Made by a program: the position numbers and the translations under genes. Under the pieces are notes generated by a model. The model was not told the origin of the DNA. It saw only the letters and a list, made by a program, of their open reading frames with translations, and searched no databases. Positions 9,753 to 21,355 of a stretch of DNA of 25,433 nt are shown piece after piece. The stretch is from Hydnum rufescens UP504. Lineage: Eukaryota; Basidiomycota; Agaricomycetes; Cantharellales; Hydnaceae. The stretch is taken from contig MU129233.1 of the NCBI GenBank assembly GCA_014904985.1, positions 1 to 25,433 of the forward strand. Direction: 5' to 3'. Position 1 is the first letter of the stretch. The number at the start of each line of letters is the position of its first letter.

Positions 9753-9900
9753 TGTATGTCTCGCATCGCTGTACATCTCACATCGCCACATGTCTTGCAT
9801 TGCCATACATCTTGCATCGTCGTACATCTCGCATTGCTGTAGGTCTCACATCATCATACTTGTTGTATTGCCATACTTCTTGCATTGCCATACATCTCCC
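9753..9900. repeat. 17-bp minisatellite, block 1
   Basis: About eight units of the form CATCGCCATACATCTTG, each 17 bp, with point changes such as CATTGCTGTAGGTCTCA. Because 17 is not a multiple of 3, the 240-codon frame crossing it is an artefact. Confidence 0.85.
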
Positions 9901-9987
9901 GTGAAATCCCTACATCGTACTTCTCATGTTGAATTCCTGTGTCACATTGAATTCTCACGTCCTGGTTCTTGCAGTCATAATCACAGT

Positions 9988-10231
9988 GATATCTCAGCTC
10001 TCGTGTCATCTCAGCTCCTGCATCATCTCAGCTCCCGCATCATCTCAGCTCCCACATCATCTCAGCTCCCACATCATCTCAGCTCCCGCATCATCTCAGC
10101 TCCCACATCATCTCAGCTCCCGCGTCATCTCAGCTGCTGTGTCATCTCAGCTCCCGTGTCGTCTTGACTCTCACATTGTCTCAACTCGCATCATCTCAGT
10201 TTTTGCATCATCTCAGCTCTTGCGTGGTCTT
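9988..10231. repeat. 17-bp minisatellite, block 2
   Basis: About fourteen units of CATCATCTCAGCTCCCG or CATCATCTCAGCTCCCA. The central seven are nearly identical; units toward the right edge are more diverged (GTCGTCTTGACTCTCAC). Confidence 0.9.
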
Positions 10232-10290
10232 AGACACCATCGTATGCCCCGCATTGTCTGGCTCTTGTGCCAAACTCCCCGCATCAGCAT

Positions 10291-10442
10291 GTCATCGCAA
10301 TCTCCACATCATCGCAATCCCCACATTGTTGCAATCCCCATGTCGTCGTAATCCCCATGTCGTCATAATCCCTGCGTCATTGTAATCCCTGCATCGTTGT
10401 AATCCCCACGTCATTGTAATCCCTGTGTCATCGTAATCCCTC
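10291..10442. repeat. 17-bp minisatellite, block 3
   Basis: About nine units of CATCATCGCAATCCCCA drifting to CGTCATTGTAATCCCTG, again exactly 17 bp. CG/TG and CA variation within the units is frequent. Confidence 0.9.
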
Positions 10443-11037
10443 CTTTATCATGATTTTCTCATTGCACATGATCCCCATTTCCTGTCAATATGACTTCTCA
10501 TTTAGACTACCTTGCTTTGGAATATTATGATACTCTTGATTGGAACTATTGGTGCATACAGACTTGGAAGAGTAATGAAAAGAAGGTAATGATGGACTTA
10601 GAAAAAAAAAACTCCATTGCAGAGATAAAGCATGTGGATGCCGTCACTTGGACAAAAAAGGAATTATAGTCGGGAATGAAGCTTGCCAGTAAGACTCTAA
10701 GCTGAGGGTATGTTTTCATGGGGCCAGGGTCTAAAAAATTGCCTGGCATGGCCCCATGAGACCTAATTTTGCAGATGGGACCATGGGCCCATGCCGGTAG
10801 CTGAGTAAATGTGGGGCCATGTGTGCATAGGCCTATTAGACCCACTTTCATACCAAAAAAAGACTACCTAGTTAGATACCGAAATAGGGCTGCCTAAGGT
10901 GCTAGTGTACTCGCTGACTACTCTCTCCCCCTTTTTAGATAGTAGCTGAGCCCTTTGGCCAGCTACTACCATCCTCCCTTGACTCATTCCCCCCTCTCCT
11001 CTTGCTTCTCCCCTGTCCGAAGCAAAGCCAGTGCTTA
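10443..11037. other. no gene; contains a palindromic GGCCCCATG-rich segment
   Basis: Around 10716-10763 CATGGGGCCAGG and CCTGGCATGGCCCCATG face each other across a short spacer and could fold into a hairpin. CATGGGCCCATG is itself palindromic. Frames on the minus strand here are short and follow the palindromes. From about 10900 the sequence becomes pyrimidine-rich. No element ends were found. Confidence 0.35.
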
Positions 11038-11084
11038 CATCAGGAAAAAGACTTTGCTTTGAAGCAAAGTGGATTTTCCTGATG
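11038..11084. repeat. 47-nt hairpin
   Basis: CATCAGGAAAA-agactttgctt faces aagcaaagtgg-ATTTTCCTGATG around a two-base centre, so almost every base can pair. A CAAAGCCAGTGCTTA word lies on each side of it (near 11022 and 11112). It could be a transcription stop signal, part of an LTR, or the tip of a foldback element; its neighbourhood does not decide. Confidence 0.7.
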
Positions 11085-11292
11085 TAGCTTCATTCATGGC
11101 CCTCCTGCTCAAAGCCAGTGCTTAGAGTGGTTGGATTACTTTCCCCTTTCTGTTCACAGGCCCCTTGAATCTGCCTTGTCTAATGACAACAACTCCCATG
11201 TATATTTGAAGTCAAATAACACATTATTACAGTGAGGGGGATGAGGTCACGTGATGGGGTTATGTAAGAGGTTGCAAGTATGACTCATAACA

Positions 11293-11359
11293 AGTGGAAA
11301 GCTTCTCCATGGGAGTTTGGTGCTGCCCTGGTTTACCAGCTAGATTTGTCTCTCATTAC
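11293..11359 (+). mobile_element. old LTR fragment related to the LTR at 13273
   Basis: AGTGGAAAGCTTCTCC, GAGTTTGGTGCTGCCCTGG and GCTAGATTTGTCTCTCATTAC match, with a few changes, the segment just after the TATA box of the 260-bp LTRs at 13273 and 21624. Only about 67 bp is recognisable. It abuts the point where the transposase pseudogene loses homology. Confidence 0.75.
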
Positions 11360-13169
11360 TGCTCTTTTCACTTTTGTCAATTTGCCAATCATGCTGGTGT
11401 CAGAAAAGTACATAGTCGAAGCCTTGACATGATTGCTGTCAGCTGCAATAAATGACTCGCCACACAAGTCAGCACACGAATTGGGAATAGGCATCCCAGG
11501 CTCGCATCGGTCCTCAGCATCTGTTGTGTTCAAGTCGGACTCGACCATCTTGCCAGCCTTACGCTTTGAACCAGCCCTGGTAGTACTGTAAGTGGATAGT
11601 TTCGAATACCATTGACCTTTGCCTCCCAATCCTTCAGATAAGCTTCAGAGACTTGGACAGAGCAGGGACTGAATAGGGGCGGATCTCTCATCCCCTCATC
11701 CTTCTCGTGCCCTTTTCAACAGTCTTTATCATGGTTCCACTTCTGTTGGAAATTGGCATCTATGCAAACAACAACATGTGGACTGCAATGATGAATATTA
11801 GGACAACATCACACCACAAATTAGGAATAGACTGATGTGTTCTCTTGAGGAACTGGAGGTCGTCCTCCAAAGCAGAGAGGGCACTGGGAACGAAGATAGG
11901 TGCTGGGCACTGTCGTGGCTCACTGGATTTGGATTGTGGAATGTGTCCATCATTACTCTGGCTGTTGAGATAATCATGCTTGAATAATGCGGTAGATCCA
12001 TCAACTGGTGGAAGTTCTGCCTTGAGATGATGGGGTAATGTTGCAGCACTGGTAGTGAGAATGAGTGTCCGGGCGATCTCAACAGATTTTCGGACCTCTG
12101 CCTCAACAACTTGCATGAGCACCTGATATTGCGCAAGTGCATTCCCAAAGCATCGCCAAAATGAGTCCTTGATGCCATAAAATATTAGATTTGATCAATC
12201 AAGGGCTTGAATGTGAATGCTAACCTCAGTAGTAAAAATGTAGCCCCGAGTATCAAGGAACTCTGTGAGAGTTGCCACCCATGCCGTTTCATTTGGTGAT
12301 GAATTAACGAAGAGCCCAGTAGCGAACTCGAGCATATTGAGATCGATGGCAAGCTTTGGGAGGACCGGTGCACATGGAAAGAGCCCACGTCCCACCAGTT
12401 GCTCAGGCACTGGCCTACATTTACACGAATAAAGCATGATAGAGTCTAGATCTGCAAAAATGTGAGGATGTGGTTTCAGTGAGACACCAAAAGATGCACA
12501 TTTTAAATGCACACATGTAACCTCCAGCCAGATGCTGTGTGTTCCACATGTACATGGCGCTACTTCAGTGGGAGTCCACATCGCATTGCACCCAGAGTTG
12601 GTTTGCACACGGAAGGCCATGTATGGACAAAGCAAACTGGGAAGTACAGTTGTATTCCATTTATGGGCAGCAGCGTATCATCGACGGGAGTGGCGAGATT
12701 GCTTATCTTTGACGACGTGCCTATTGTCTTGCTGGAGAAGGACTGGATGGTTTTCTTGTGGGATGCGGTAGTCCAGGGCATTAAGCCCATAGTCGAGGTC
12801 AAAGGAATCACCCAAGGCGGGGTGAGCTGGGTCGTCGTCGCCAGTGTTGATGGACTCTAAGGATGGTTGTTGATGCTGGTGACTTGGCAGCCCAGCCTGC
12901 TGATACAGCGCTTGACCATCCATTTCCTTTCCAAGAAGATTGACACCATTGTGTTTTCTCCGGTCTAGACTTCAGATGGATGGTAGCTGGGTCCCGATGA
13001 TAACTCAGTATGGATTGTTGGGGACAGTGGGCAGATCGAGAGGGGCCTCATTATGCTTCCACCGTTTTGATGATGATGGCTCATTAGACGGACCAGCCTC
13101 AGCAACAGCTTTAGATTTCTTCTTGTTATGCCTAATCAATCCTTTTGCTTTTTGGCCAAGGAACGACAT
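11360..13169 (-). pseudogene. KDZ-type transposase, N-terminal part, decayed
   Basis: From the ATG at 13169 one minus frame runs to a GAG|GTTAGC donor at 12225 (945 nt) with three TGA codons (13007, 12974, 12680). A 57-nt intron (12224..12168) leads to a second exon from 12167. The first exon has a basic N-terminus, a cysteine patch (PCTCGTHS...CVHLKC), then SCKCRPVPEQLVGRGLFPCA and a TAW-x-TEFLDTRGY segment. The second exon opens with DSFWRCFGNALAQYQ. Further on, in other frames, are VVVCIDANFQQKW (likely first acidic catalytic residue, with a TGA at 11718) and ESFIAADSNHVKAS...YFSDT. This order matches Kyakuja/Dileera/Zisupton transposases of mushrooms with a CxC-type N-terminus. The rest of the catalytic domain is missing; homology stops beside the LTR fragment at 11293-11359. 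The gene cannot make a working transposase. Confidence 0.75.
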
Positions 13170-13272
13170 GTGCCGCAGACCTACGCCACATCAGAGATGC
13201 CGTACATTACAGTGATGCTGTGTAATACGCACGACAAGGGTGGTCATTATGATCTCCCTCCCTCCCTCAATA

Positions 13273-13532
13273 TGTTAGTGGTGTCCGGAGTCCCTTAGGC
13301 CACTTGGCAGTCCCATGGGCAGAGCCATAGCTCTTGCCTACTTTCTCTCTTTCTTTTTCTCTTTCCTACTTCTTATTTAAACCCAGTGGAAAGCTTCTCC
13401 ACTGGAGTTTGGTGCTGCCCTGGCTTATAGCTAGATTCGTCTCTTATTACATAATCAGTCTAGTGATAGCCAGCCATGGCAGAGTCCGAAATGTATCTTT
13501 TCTACCATTATCATCTGTCCGTCTCGCAGAGT
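13273..13532 (+). repeat. left LTR / direct repeat
   Basis: Begins TGTTAGTGGTGTCCGG. It contains a CT-rich stretch and a TATTTAAA box, then the GTGGAAAGCTTCTCCAC palindrome. Shared sequence ends at CGCAGAGT. The ATG of the giant frame (13476) lies inside it. Confidence 0.9.
13374..13381 (+). promoter_or_regulatory. TATA-like box of the LTR
   Basis: TATTTAAA precedes the conserved GTGGAAAGCTTCTCCAC word. It lies about 95 bp upstream of the ATG at 13476, so a transcript starting about 30 bp downstream would have a short leader. The same box is present in the right copy. Confidence 0.5.
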
Positions 13533-16500
13533 CGTGGACTTACAGATTACGCACTACACACTGTGCGACCCCCAGCCTTAATGACTAAGCCCACCTATTT
13601 TGCCCTTGTGGGCATAGAGACTCTTTCCCTACAAGAGTTACTAACTTGTCGGGCTATACGAAATGGCTGTAGTCCTATAGACTGGACTAATCCATTGGAC
13701 CCAGAACCTCCACCACCTTCTGGTTCCTCCCAATTCCTTAGTTCAGATATGACTGAACTAACACTGGTGGAGTGTGTAAGAACTCCATTGGTGGGTCCCT
13801 ACAGGACTGCCCATGGTTTGAACTCGGCACCCTCATCCTCCTTCCGCACACCCCCGGATGCAAATATTCGTGATTCGAACATTGACAAGAGTGCCTCCAG
13901 ACCCTCAACAGCTCAACCTCCAACGTCCTCATCCACTTATGGGAATCAACTGCCTAACCCCCTGCCTTGCAGGGTGGACACCTCAAGAAGGGTGGTTACT
14001 CCCCTAAAAAAATATGTCGAGTCCATGAGGCCTGAGCCTACTGCCACCACATCTCAATTATGTGAGACTATCTGTACTTCATTTGAACAAGGCAACAAGT
14101 ACAGCCCATCCCGGGCCGTAAAGATCATTTCCACCTGGCTCGACTGGTTACTCTATGACTTAGATGTGGATTCAACTGACTTCCTCAGTTGGGTTGTGCA
14201 CAACTCTCATGTGGAGCCTGCTTGCTACAAGCTAGACCCTGCATTGGTGCACACAATCTGGCAGTGCGAAGTCATCCTATGGGAAACTGTACAGGAAACC
14301 CCATTGTTCTACGAAGCTACCCCCGGTACTCATTTCGAACCCGGGTCACACAATCTCGAAAGGGCCGGCCTAGTAGTCGGACTACCCTCTTTGGGTCTAC
14401 TTCAGCTTGCAGTCTCCCAGGCGAAACATTGGCTCTGGGACACCTCTAGCAGGCTGGCTTCCTATCTAAAGGAACCAGACTTGGCTCAAGAAAACACCGT
14501 TATCATTAAGAAAAATCAACAAGAGTCATTCAGAGTTGCTAGGACTAAAGCCCCGAATTCACCCCTGTCATCAAGGAGTGAAGTGGGGTGGGCCAGCACT
14601 GTTGCTGTTGAGAATGTGTCAACCCTAAAGGGTCCTAACGTGAAAATAAGGCCTGCTGTCGCCCCCGTCAAAGACAATGTTCCAGGGCCTAAACAAATAT
14701 CTTTGCAACCTAAGGATTCTGTCATGGTCATAAAACGTTCTGTCCGATGAATCGGGTTCCAATTTTCGAATGTTACGAGCATCCGAAGCATAGCAGACGG
14801 AAACTCCTTCCAGACCCATAAGATTGGACTGAAACAAGAGTATAGACCTGGGAACGACGAGACAAACGATAAGCTTACTGTCCGGCAACACCAAGCTCTG
14901 TCTCCCGATGGTCCCAGGGTAATCCATCGAGCCCTGGACGGTCACTCTAAGGTAGATCTCGCACGACATCCCAAGGAATACATATCAGGCAACAACAGGC
15001 CTGGTCCCCCAATGATCCGTTCAAAAGGGCGCGTCCCAAAACTCAAGTCAGGCCTGCTTTCAATTTCAGACTGCAGGAGTGACCGAGATACGATAGTCCA
15101 AGACTATCCTAATGCCCGCGAGATCGAACCTAGGCAAAAGCCTGGACTTAGATCTAGTATAAGATCCACCGTCCGATATTCCATGTCGATGGTGACACAA
15201 GAGACTGGGACTCATGAATTCAGGCCCGTTCCAAGTCTAGGTCCGGGGCTTACTGCAAAGGAGACGGTGTGCCCAGGGAAGGAAGAACATAAAATGTGGT
15301 CCTTATGGAGCATAGTACTCCTCGTTGTCAATCCATCATCAGGCCCATATAATGACACAGCAAAATGTCTCCATTGGCATGGACACACTCCCGTATACTG
15401 TCCTTTCGGTCCCCGAATTCATCGATATGATCCCTGGGAACCCGGGAAACCCCTTGCAAGCCTTGTCAAAGAGTTCTGGATGTTCGAAGGAAACGGACTA
15501 TGTCAGCTACTAAATACCGTTACTAGCAAAGAGGTTACCTGCACTACGGTCCTACGTCGTACCGAAGCCCACATAGGTCTGCAATCAAATGCGGTTATGG
15601 AGCCTCCATACAACATGACAAGCAAAGCTGCAGAGACTCAGAGTGATGTGACTAAGCCGGCCAGAACTCCTATAACCCACAGAAGGGGCATTGACACTAT
15701 TTTTGGGAATGGTAGCCCTGAGACGTATCTGGAATGTGTCCCGAAACTCAAGCCAGTAGTCCAAAACCATACCATTGCCCACGAGAATGGATCTAGACGG
15801 ACACCCGGACTTGGATCTAACGTAGAGCTCCTTGCCCGGAACACCCCTGAATCTTGTCACTGGATCGAAGGTCCACAATTGAACGAAACTACGGGGCTTC
15901 CGTACAACGCAACAAGTCTAGACAGACTTGAACAGAGGTTCTTCGAGTCACCAGTACACCTCTACAAGACTGGTGAAAGACCAGGTCCCCAGCTAGAGGC
16001 AGAACCCTGCTCACTGCGTCCAAGATTGACCATGAGACCGAAAGACGAACGAGCTTGGGAATTCAGCCAGAGAGTGGCTACTATGTATCTACGGTTGCAA
16101 ACAGATTCATTCCTTCAGAGTGGTCCCCCAAACTCCCGATCACTTGGATGTCCACAGCCGTCACAAGTTGAAGCTCCCGATGACCAAACTGTTAAACTAG
16201 AGTCTTCCGTAAATCCCACCCGAGCAGAGTGTCCTATCGAAACCGAATGGAAGAAAGACGCAGCAAGGTCCAACTGGAATTACAATCTCAAATTTGGGAC
16301 TAAGGACAATAAATGCAACGCAGCATCTATGGACTTAAGCCTTGAAGTATCGTGCCAGCCATCAAGTTGTGTCAGAGATCCTGCGTATAAGGGCACTGGG
16401 GGTTCAATATTAGGGCCCATAACAGAATATCTTTCGAGCCCCATCATGGTCAAGAACCCTGCTACAGAGAACAAGTTCCCCATTAATACGGTCATTCAAA

Positions 16501-19500
16501 GCTCCAAAATATCACCCCTAAGCCGCGCTGTGACTCGTATGAATGAGTATAGCCAGGAAACCCCTGAGGACACTGCCTCGTTAACGATGGGAACACTCCT
16601 CCTTGAACGTTTGGGTATGCGAGATGTCACCCATCATAGCCAACACTGTCAACACACGGGGTTCCATAAGCTCCAGAACAGTGAAACCGTTGACTACGCA
16701 TCAATACTCATGACAATTGAGACGGAACTGTCTCATGGCCATGTTCGAGATTTGTCAGGCACGCTCCAGATCCCAGATTGTATGGACATGGCTAAGCCAT
16801 CGCGTCCCCATATGAAACCCATCGGGTGCGTAGATTGGTATAAGATTGATGTTTCCGATAGGGACCCTGGAAGGTCACAAATGCAGGCTGAACACAGCCT
16901 GGAATCACTCCAACTGGTATCTACGGCCTTGCAATCCAGCCACTCGTTCCCATGGCAGGGATCCCAGAGCCCGGATTATTCAGGCATACAAATTGCATTG
17001 GATAGGCCTCAAAAAGACCTAGAATTGGCTCCTCGAAGCGATAGGGCTGTCAGCAAAGGGCCTGGAGCCTCGACGATCAGAACAGAGAACCCCCACAACA
17101 ACGTACCGAAAGGAGTTGGACTACTAGGTTTGGCCGTAGTCCTAAAGTTGCCCGTAGACCGTAGCCTGTTAAGCATCCATGCTATCAAGGGAAGCGAGGA
17201 CTTGTCGTGGGTTTCTCGTCTACAAATGGAGCAGAGTGGTATCACGTACTCGCATTTAAGAATGGGCCTATCGCTGCTGGACATGTCTCAGATCCCAGAC
17301 CTGCCGACCATTCAAAATGCGGGGTACGAGCTCCCACACAGTGTCTGGGATCCAGGACCCATGTGTAAGGGTGAACCTGAGGACGGCGTCAAAAGGAACG
17401 TCGTTTGTACATCTGAATCCAGCCGAGGATGAATGATAGAACCTGTCATTCGAAACCCAGAAGGGCTAGCCTCCATCAACATGCTTAAGGGAAGCACGGA
17501 TGGAAAGGATCTTTACCGTACAACCTCGTGGAGTTCTATACTCCTACATGGACCGACAGAGCCAGCCGGAGCCATCATGGAACCCCGACGTGACATGACC
17601 GAGCCGATCGGATCTCCTACAACTCACAGAATAGAGGGATTCTCGTGACCTGAACATTCCGTTGCAACCGTGAGCACTGCTGCAACCAGAAGGAATGAGT
17701 ATGTGCCACGAAACGGTCCCTCAAGCTCTAACATTGTCATAAATAAGGAAGAGGAACGAAACCACTTGCAAAAATCCCAGTTCCATTACGAAATAGAGTC
17801 GTGGAGCTGTCCTCAAGTTGACCCTGGCTACATTAAGCTCTCTCGAACCTACGTAGATGTACACGAGATAACCCGCCAACGAACTCGAACTAAGGTCTGG
17901 AAGTCCCTACTATCATTAACGAGTAAAACAGAGTGGCCCGGCACAGCCATCTTCACGAATGAAATCCTGGAGCCTGGATACAACGCTGTTGAGCCCAGAA
18001 AACCCAATACCATTGATGAAAGGGTTGTAAGAACCAAAGTCAGGAGTTATGGTGGAGCGTGGCCACCTCTGCAAGTGAACTTACTCCAGGGCCCCAATGA
18101 CTATGAGGTCAGACCTGAATGGAGGACCGGGCTTGGGTCCAACTTAGGGTCCATCATCCGAACCACCCCTAAATCTTCTTGTCATCGGATTAAAGACCCA
18201 CGATCAGACAAAATTATGGGGCTTCCGTACGACGTAACAAGTCTAGGTGATCATGAGCAAGGCACCAGACCCTGTTCACAGAGCTCGAGCTTCGTCACTA
18301 ACTCAGAAGGCAAACAAGCTCGAAAACTTGGTCGGCAAGTAGCTACTACGTACCTGCAAGTACAAACAGGTTCACCCCTGTGGAATGAAACCCCGAACTC
18401 CAGACCATTTGGATATCCGAGACAGGGGGGTTGAGACTCGAAGAGCTACAATACAGTAGCAGTGAGACGACAGGATTACCGGCCGCAGACTGGGGCTTCC
18501 GAGGGTCAAGCCGTTGAGCTCAAGTTAGCGGGAATGTCCCCACGATTGGAATACGCCGTCACTACCAGTGGAGTAACGATATGATGCAGTCATTTTCTTC
18601 TTTGCAACTACCCGGCAATGTTGTGGGCCGGTTCCCAGCCTAATCCCGATAACTTCAAGATCTTACGAACGTACGAGGGTACGCAGGGGATATCAAACCC
18701 ACAAGTCCAGGCCCAGGTCTTGAGTTCATCTCCACCTTCACGATCGAACGATTCCATGGGGCATCTGCGTAACGTGATAGTATGGGTCGAAGACGATGGA
18801 AGCGACAGGACAGACACAAGTACCGAATTCACGACCAGTAGTGGCCCACGACTGAGCACGGATTGTCTTCAACCATACCCCAAAAATCTTGAGTCCTCAC
18901 GAATGCAAGGGAATGTTTTGAAAGGATCCAGTTGGTATGCCCATATTGAGGTCCCAAAACTGGAACCAGGACCTATTGTAAAGGAGCTCCGGGGTGGCAC
19001 TCAACAGTTTTCCAGTCCATACCTTGTTATGAGGTCCGAGTCATGCACGAAACTGACATGGAGCCCATACACGCAAACGGATTGGAATGACATTGCGCAA
19101 CTAGAGTCGCGAAAGGGTCTGCCTCCATGGAATACGCCCTGGATCTCAGATCCGCCAGCTGTTCAAAATACGGGGTCCAGATTCCCTCGAGTTACACGGA
19201 GTACGAGACTAGACATACCATCACCTTCGCGATTAAACAAAGCCCAGGAACCTCAGTGTGACGAGACCGAGCCGATTAGGGCTCCTACAGCTCGTCGAAT
19301 GCGCATTGCCGCCATAATTGGGAACAGTATTCTAAAGCCCAAACTGAGCAAACTGTCTGACTCGTTCAGGACTGTGAAACCCAAATGGATAGAGGAACTC
19401 TTACGACCTGAACGTCCCGTGGTGACGAGGAGCACTGCCGCAGCCAGGAAGGACAAGTATATGTCACAAGACAGTTCCCCAAACTCAAACTTCATTGCAA

Positions 19501-21355
19501 ACAGGGAAGAGGAACGAAACTACGGATTACTCCTAAGAGCAACCACAGTCCCCCCATCTAGTCACAGACTCCAGGTCCCAACTTGTACAGACGGTCAAGA
19601 TACAACAGGAGATGGTCTCATGAAGACTCATTTGAGCTCCGCCATAGCCCAGAACTGGTATAAGGACGGACTTCGAGACGTGTTGTCTACGGGTCCCATT
19701 ACACCGCCGTCTCTGCAGCCAATTGAGTCCACAGCCCTTCTGTACAGCGTAACAAGCCTAAGTGGATGCGAGCAAGGGTTTTCGGGCTGTCAGTACACCT
19801 CTACAGGACTGATGAGAAGGTGGACCACCGTTCGAGGATTTGACCAGAGAGTAGCTACCACGTACCTGCAAGAACAGACAAGTTCATTCTTACGGAGTGA
19901 AACCCCGAACTCCAAATCATTCGGATACTTGCGACAGAGGGAACGAAACTCGAGGAGTCATGATACAGTGGCATCGAGACAACAGGATTGTCGGTCACAG
20001 ACTAGGGCTCCCGATGATCAAGCAGTTGAACTCGAGTCACCTGTAAATCCCATTCGAATTGAGTGTCCTATCAAAGCTGAACGGAAGAACGATGTATGCA
20101 ATGTAGAGTCTGTGGACCAAGACCCTAAAATGCTACAGCAGCCACAAGGTCGTACCGGGTCTCCTATAACCGAGTTTGTTACAGACCCCAAGTCAGACCT
20201 CACAATGAAGAACCGTACGAGCTCCATTGTGGTTACATTCTGGGAATATTACCAGAACAGGCTCCAAAATGCAATACCACAGGGCCCGTCAGGGCTTGAA
20301 GCGACGTCCGGGAACACCTCTCAACTGACCGAATGTAGGGATGCTACACAGACACCCCCTGGTCAAGCAAAACCATGGAGTCCCGGCACAACATAACCAA
20401 GTCAATCGGACTCCCCATGATCCATGAGAGGAATGCCCACGCCATATTTGGGAACAGTACCCCGGAGTCTAGATCGAATGACCTGTTCAACCTGTCCTGG
20501 ATTCTAGAAAGCGAGTCAGACGAGGATGCTCAAAGTACGAAAGCCAGGGGTTCCTTCTGCATGTACAGGATTGGACCCAAACGAAAATATGGGCCCGAAA
20601 GGGGCATTGAGGACAGTGAGGCTAATGATGAATTCCAAGATTCACAGCCGTGTTTCTACTGGTATACAGGGACCTGTAAGCCAGGTGTAAACATGGGCCC
20701 GGATATGAAGTCTTGTCCACGGGCCCCCTTCTGGTCCTCAGTACCATTCGCCTGTAGGAATCCTGGAGACCGGACCCTGAGTACCCTGATGCCGATATCC
20801 CGACACAGTGAGGCTTATGACAGCAGGACAAAACTCGCGAGAGCCAAGACGAAGGAGCCTCATGAAAGTCTTCAAATGAACGCATCATCCGGTCAGCTCA
20901 TTATGACACAACACGAGGCAACCACAGGGTCCAGGCGAAAACCCCTGGAAAGTTGCTTTGGATTCATTGAAAGATGCCCCAGTTTGGCTACTCTCCATCG
21001 ACGATTCTTGAATGCCTACTTCGGTGTCAGTTTTTATAAAAAGATTCCAAAGAGGAAGATTATACTCGTCCTATGCAGAAACACGAATCCAGAAAGATGT
21101 AAGCAAAGGATGCCGACACGGCCGGATGCATCAATACAGATAGGCCCCTCCACCTACAGACGTTGGAAAACTCGGTATTTGCGTAGTATCGCACCTCTCA
21201 TGGTCAAACTACCCCCTAACTGGTGCAGCTACATCACACCCTATCCAGCCATGAACAGAAAAGGCGGACATGTTAGCGTGCAACTTCAGGCCAAGCGTAA
21301 TGGCCAACGAACATACTGCCTATGGGATCCCCAGACTCATCTACATCTCCAGTGA
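13476..21355 (+). pseudogene. giant modular frame (about 2,600 codons), five TGA stops and one frameshift
   Basis: One frame is open from ATG 13476 to about 20396 except for TGA at 14748, 17430, 17646, 18432 and 18582. The sequence from 14751 to 15011 is also open in that frame. A TAA closes the frame at 20394; the protein pattern continues one frame over from about 20371 to TGA 21353. Random sequence would give roughly a hundred stops, so this is or recently was coding. The first 420 residues include a Pro/Ser-rich part and a Trp-rich segment (IISTWLDWLLYDLD, TIWQCEVILWETVQ). The rest is built of repeated words: VATxYLxxQT...PNS at about 16074, 18339 and 19851; GLPYN/DxTSL at about 15895, 18220 and 19738; ME(P/S)xxxxTxxxxxP...H-R at about 15597, 17577 and 20374. 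The C-terminus is basic. I recognise no domain. It may be a decayed structural (gag-like) protein, or a gene read through UGA. Confidence 0.6.

Noticed and set aside
9445..10351. Long forward frames of 141 and 240 codons
   Set aside because: They run through 17-bp tandem arrays; the period is not a multiple of three and the predicted residues only reflect the repeat.
11200..13200. Classical RIP as the cause of the stops
   Set aside because: RIP acts mainly on CpA and would give many TAA and TAG codons; the in-frame stops in the clearest long frames are TGA.
14625..14969. Minus-strand frames opposite the giant frame
   Set aside because: They are short, change frame often and are best explained as shadows of the stop-poor forward frame.
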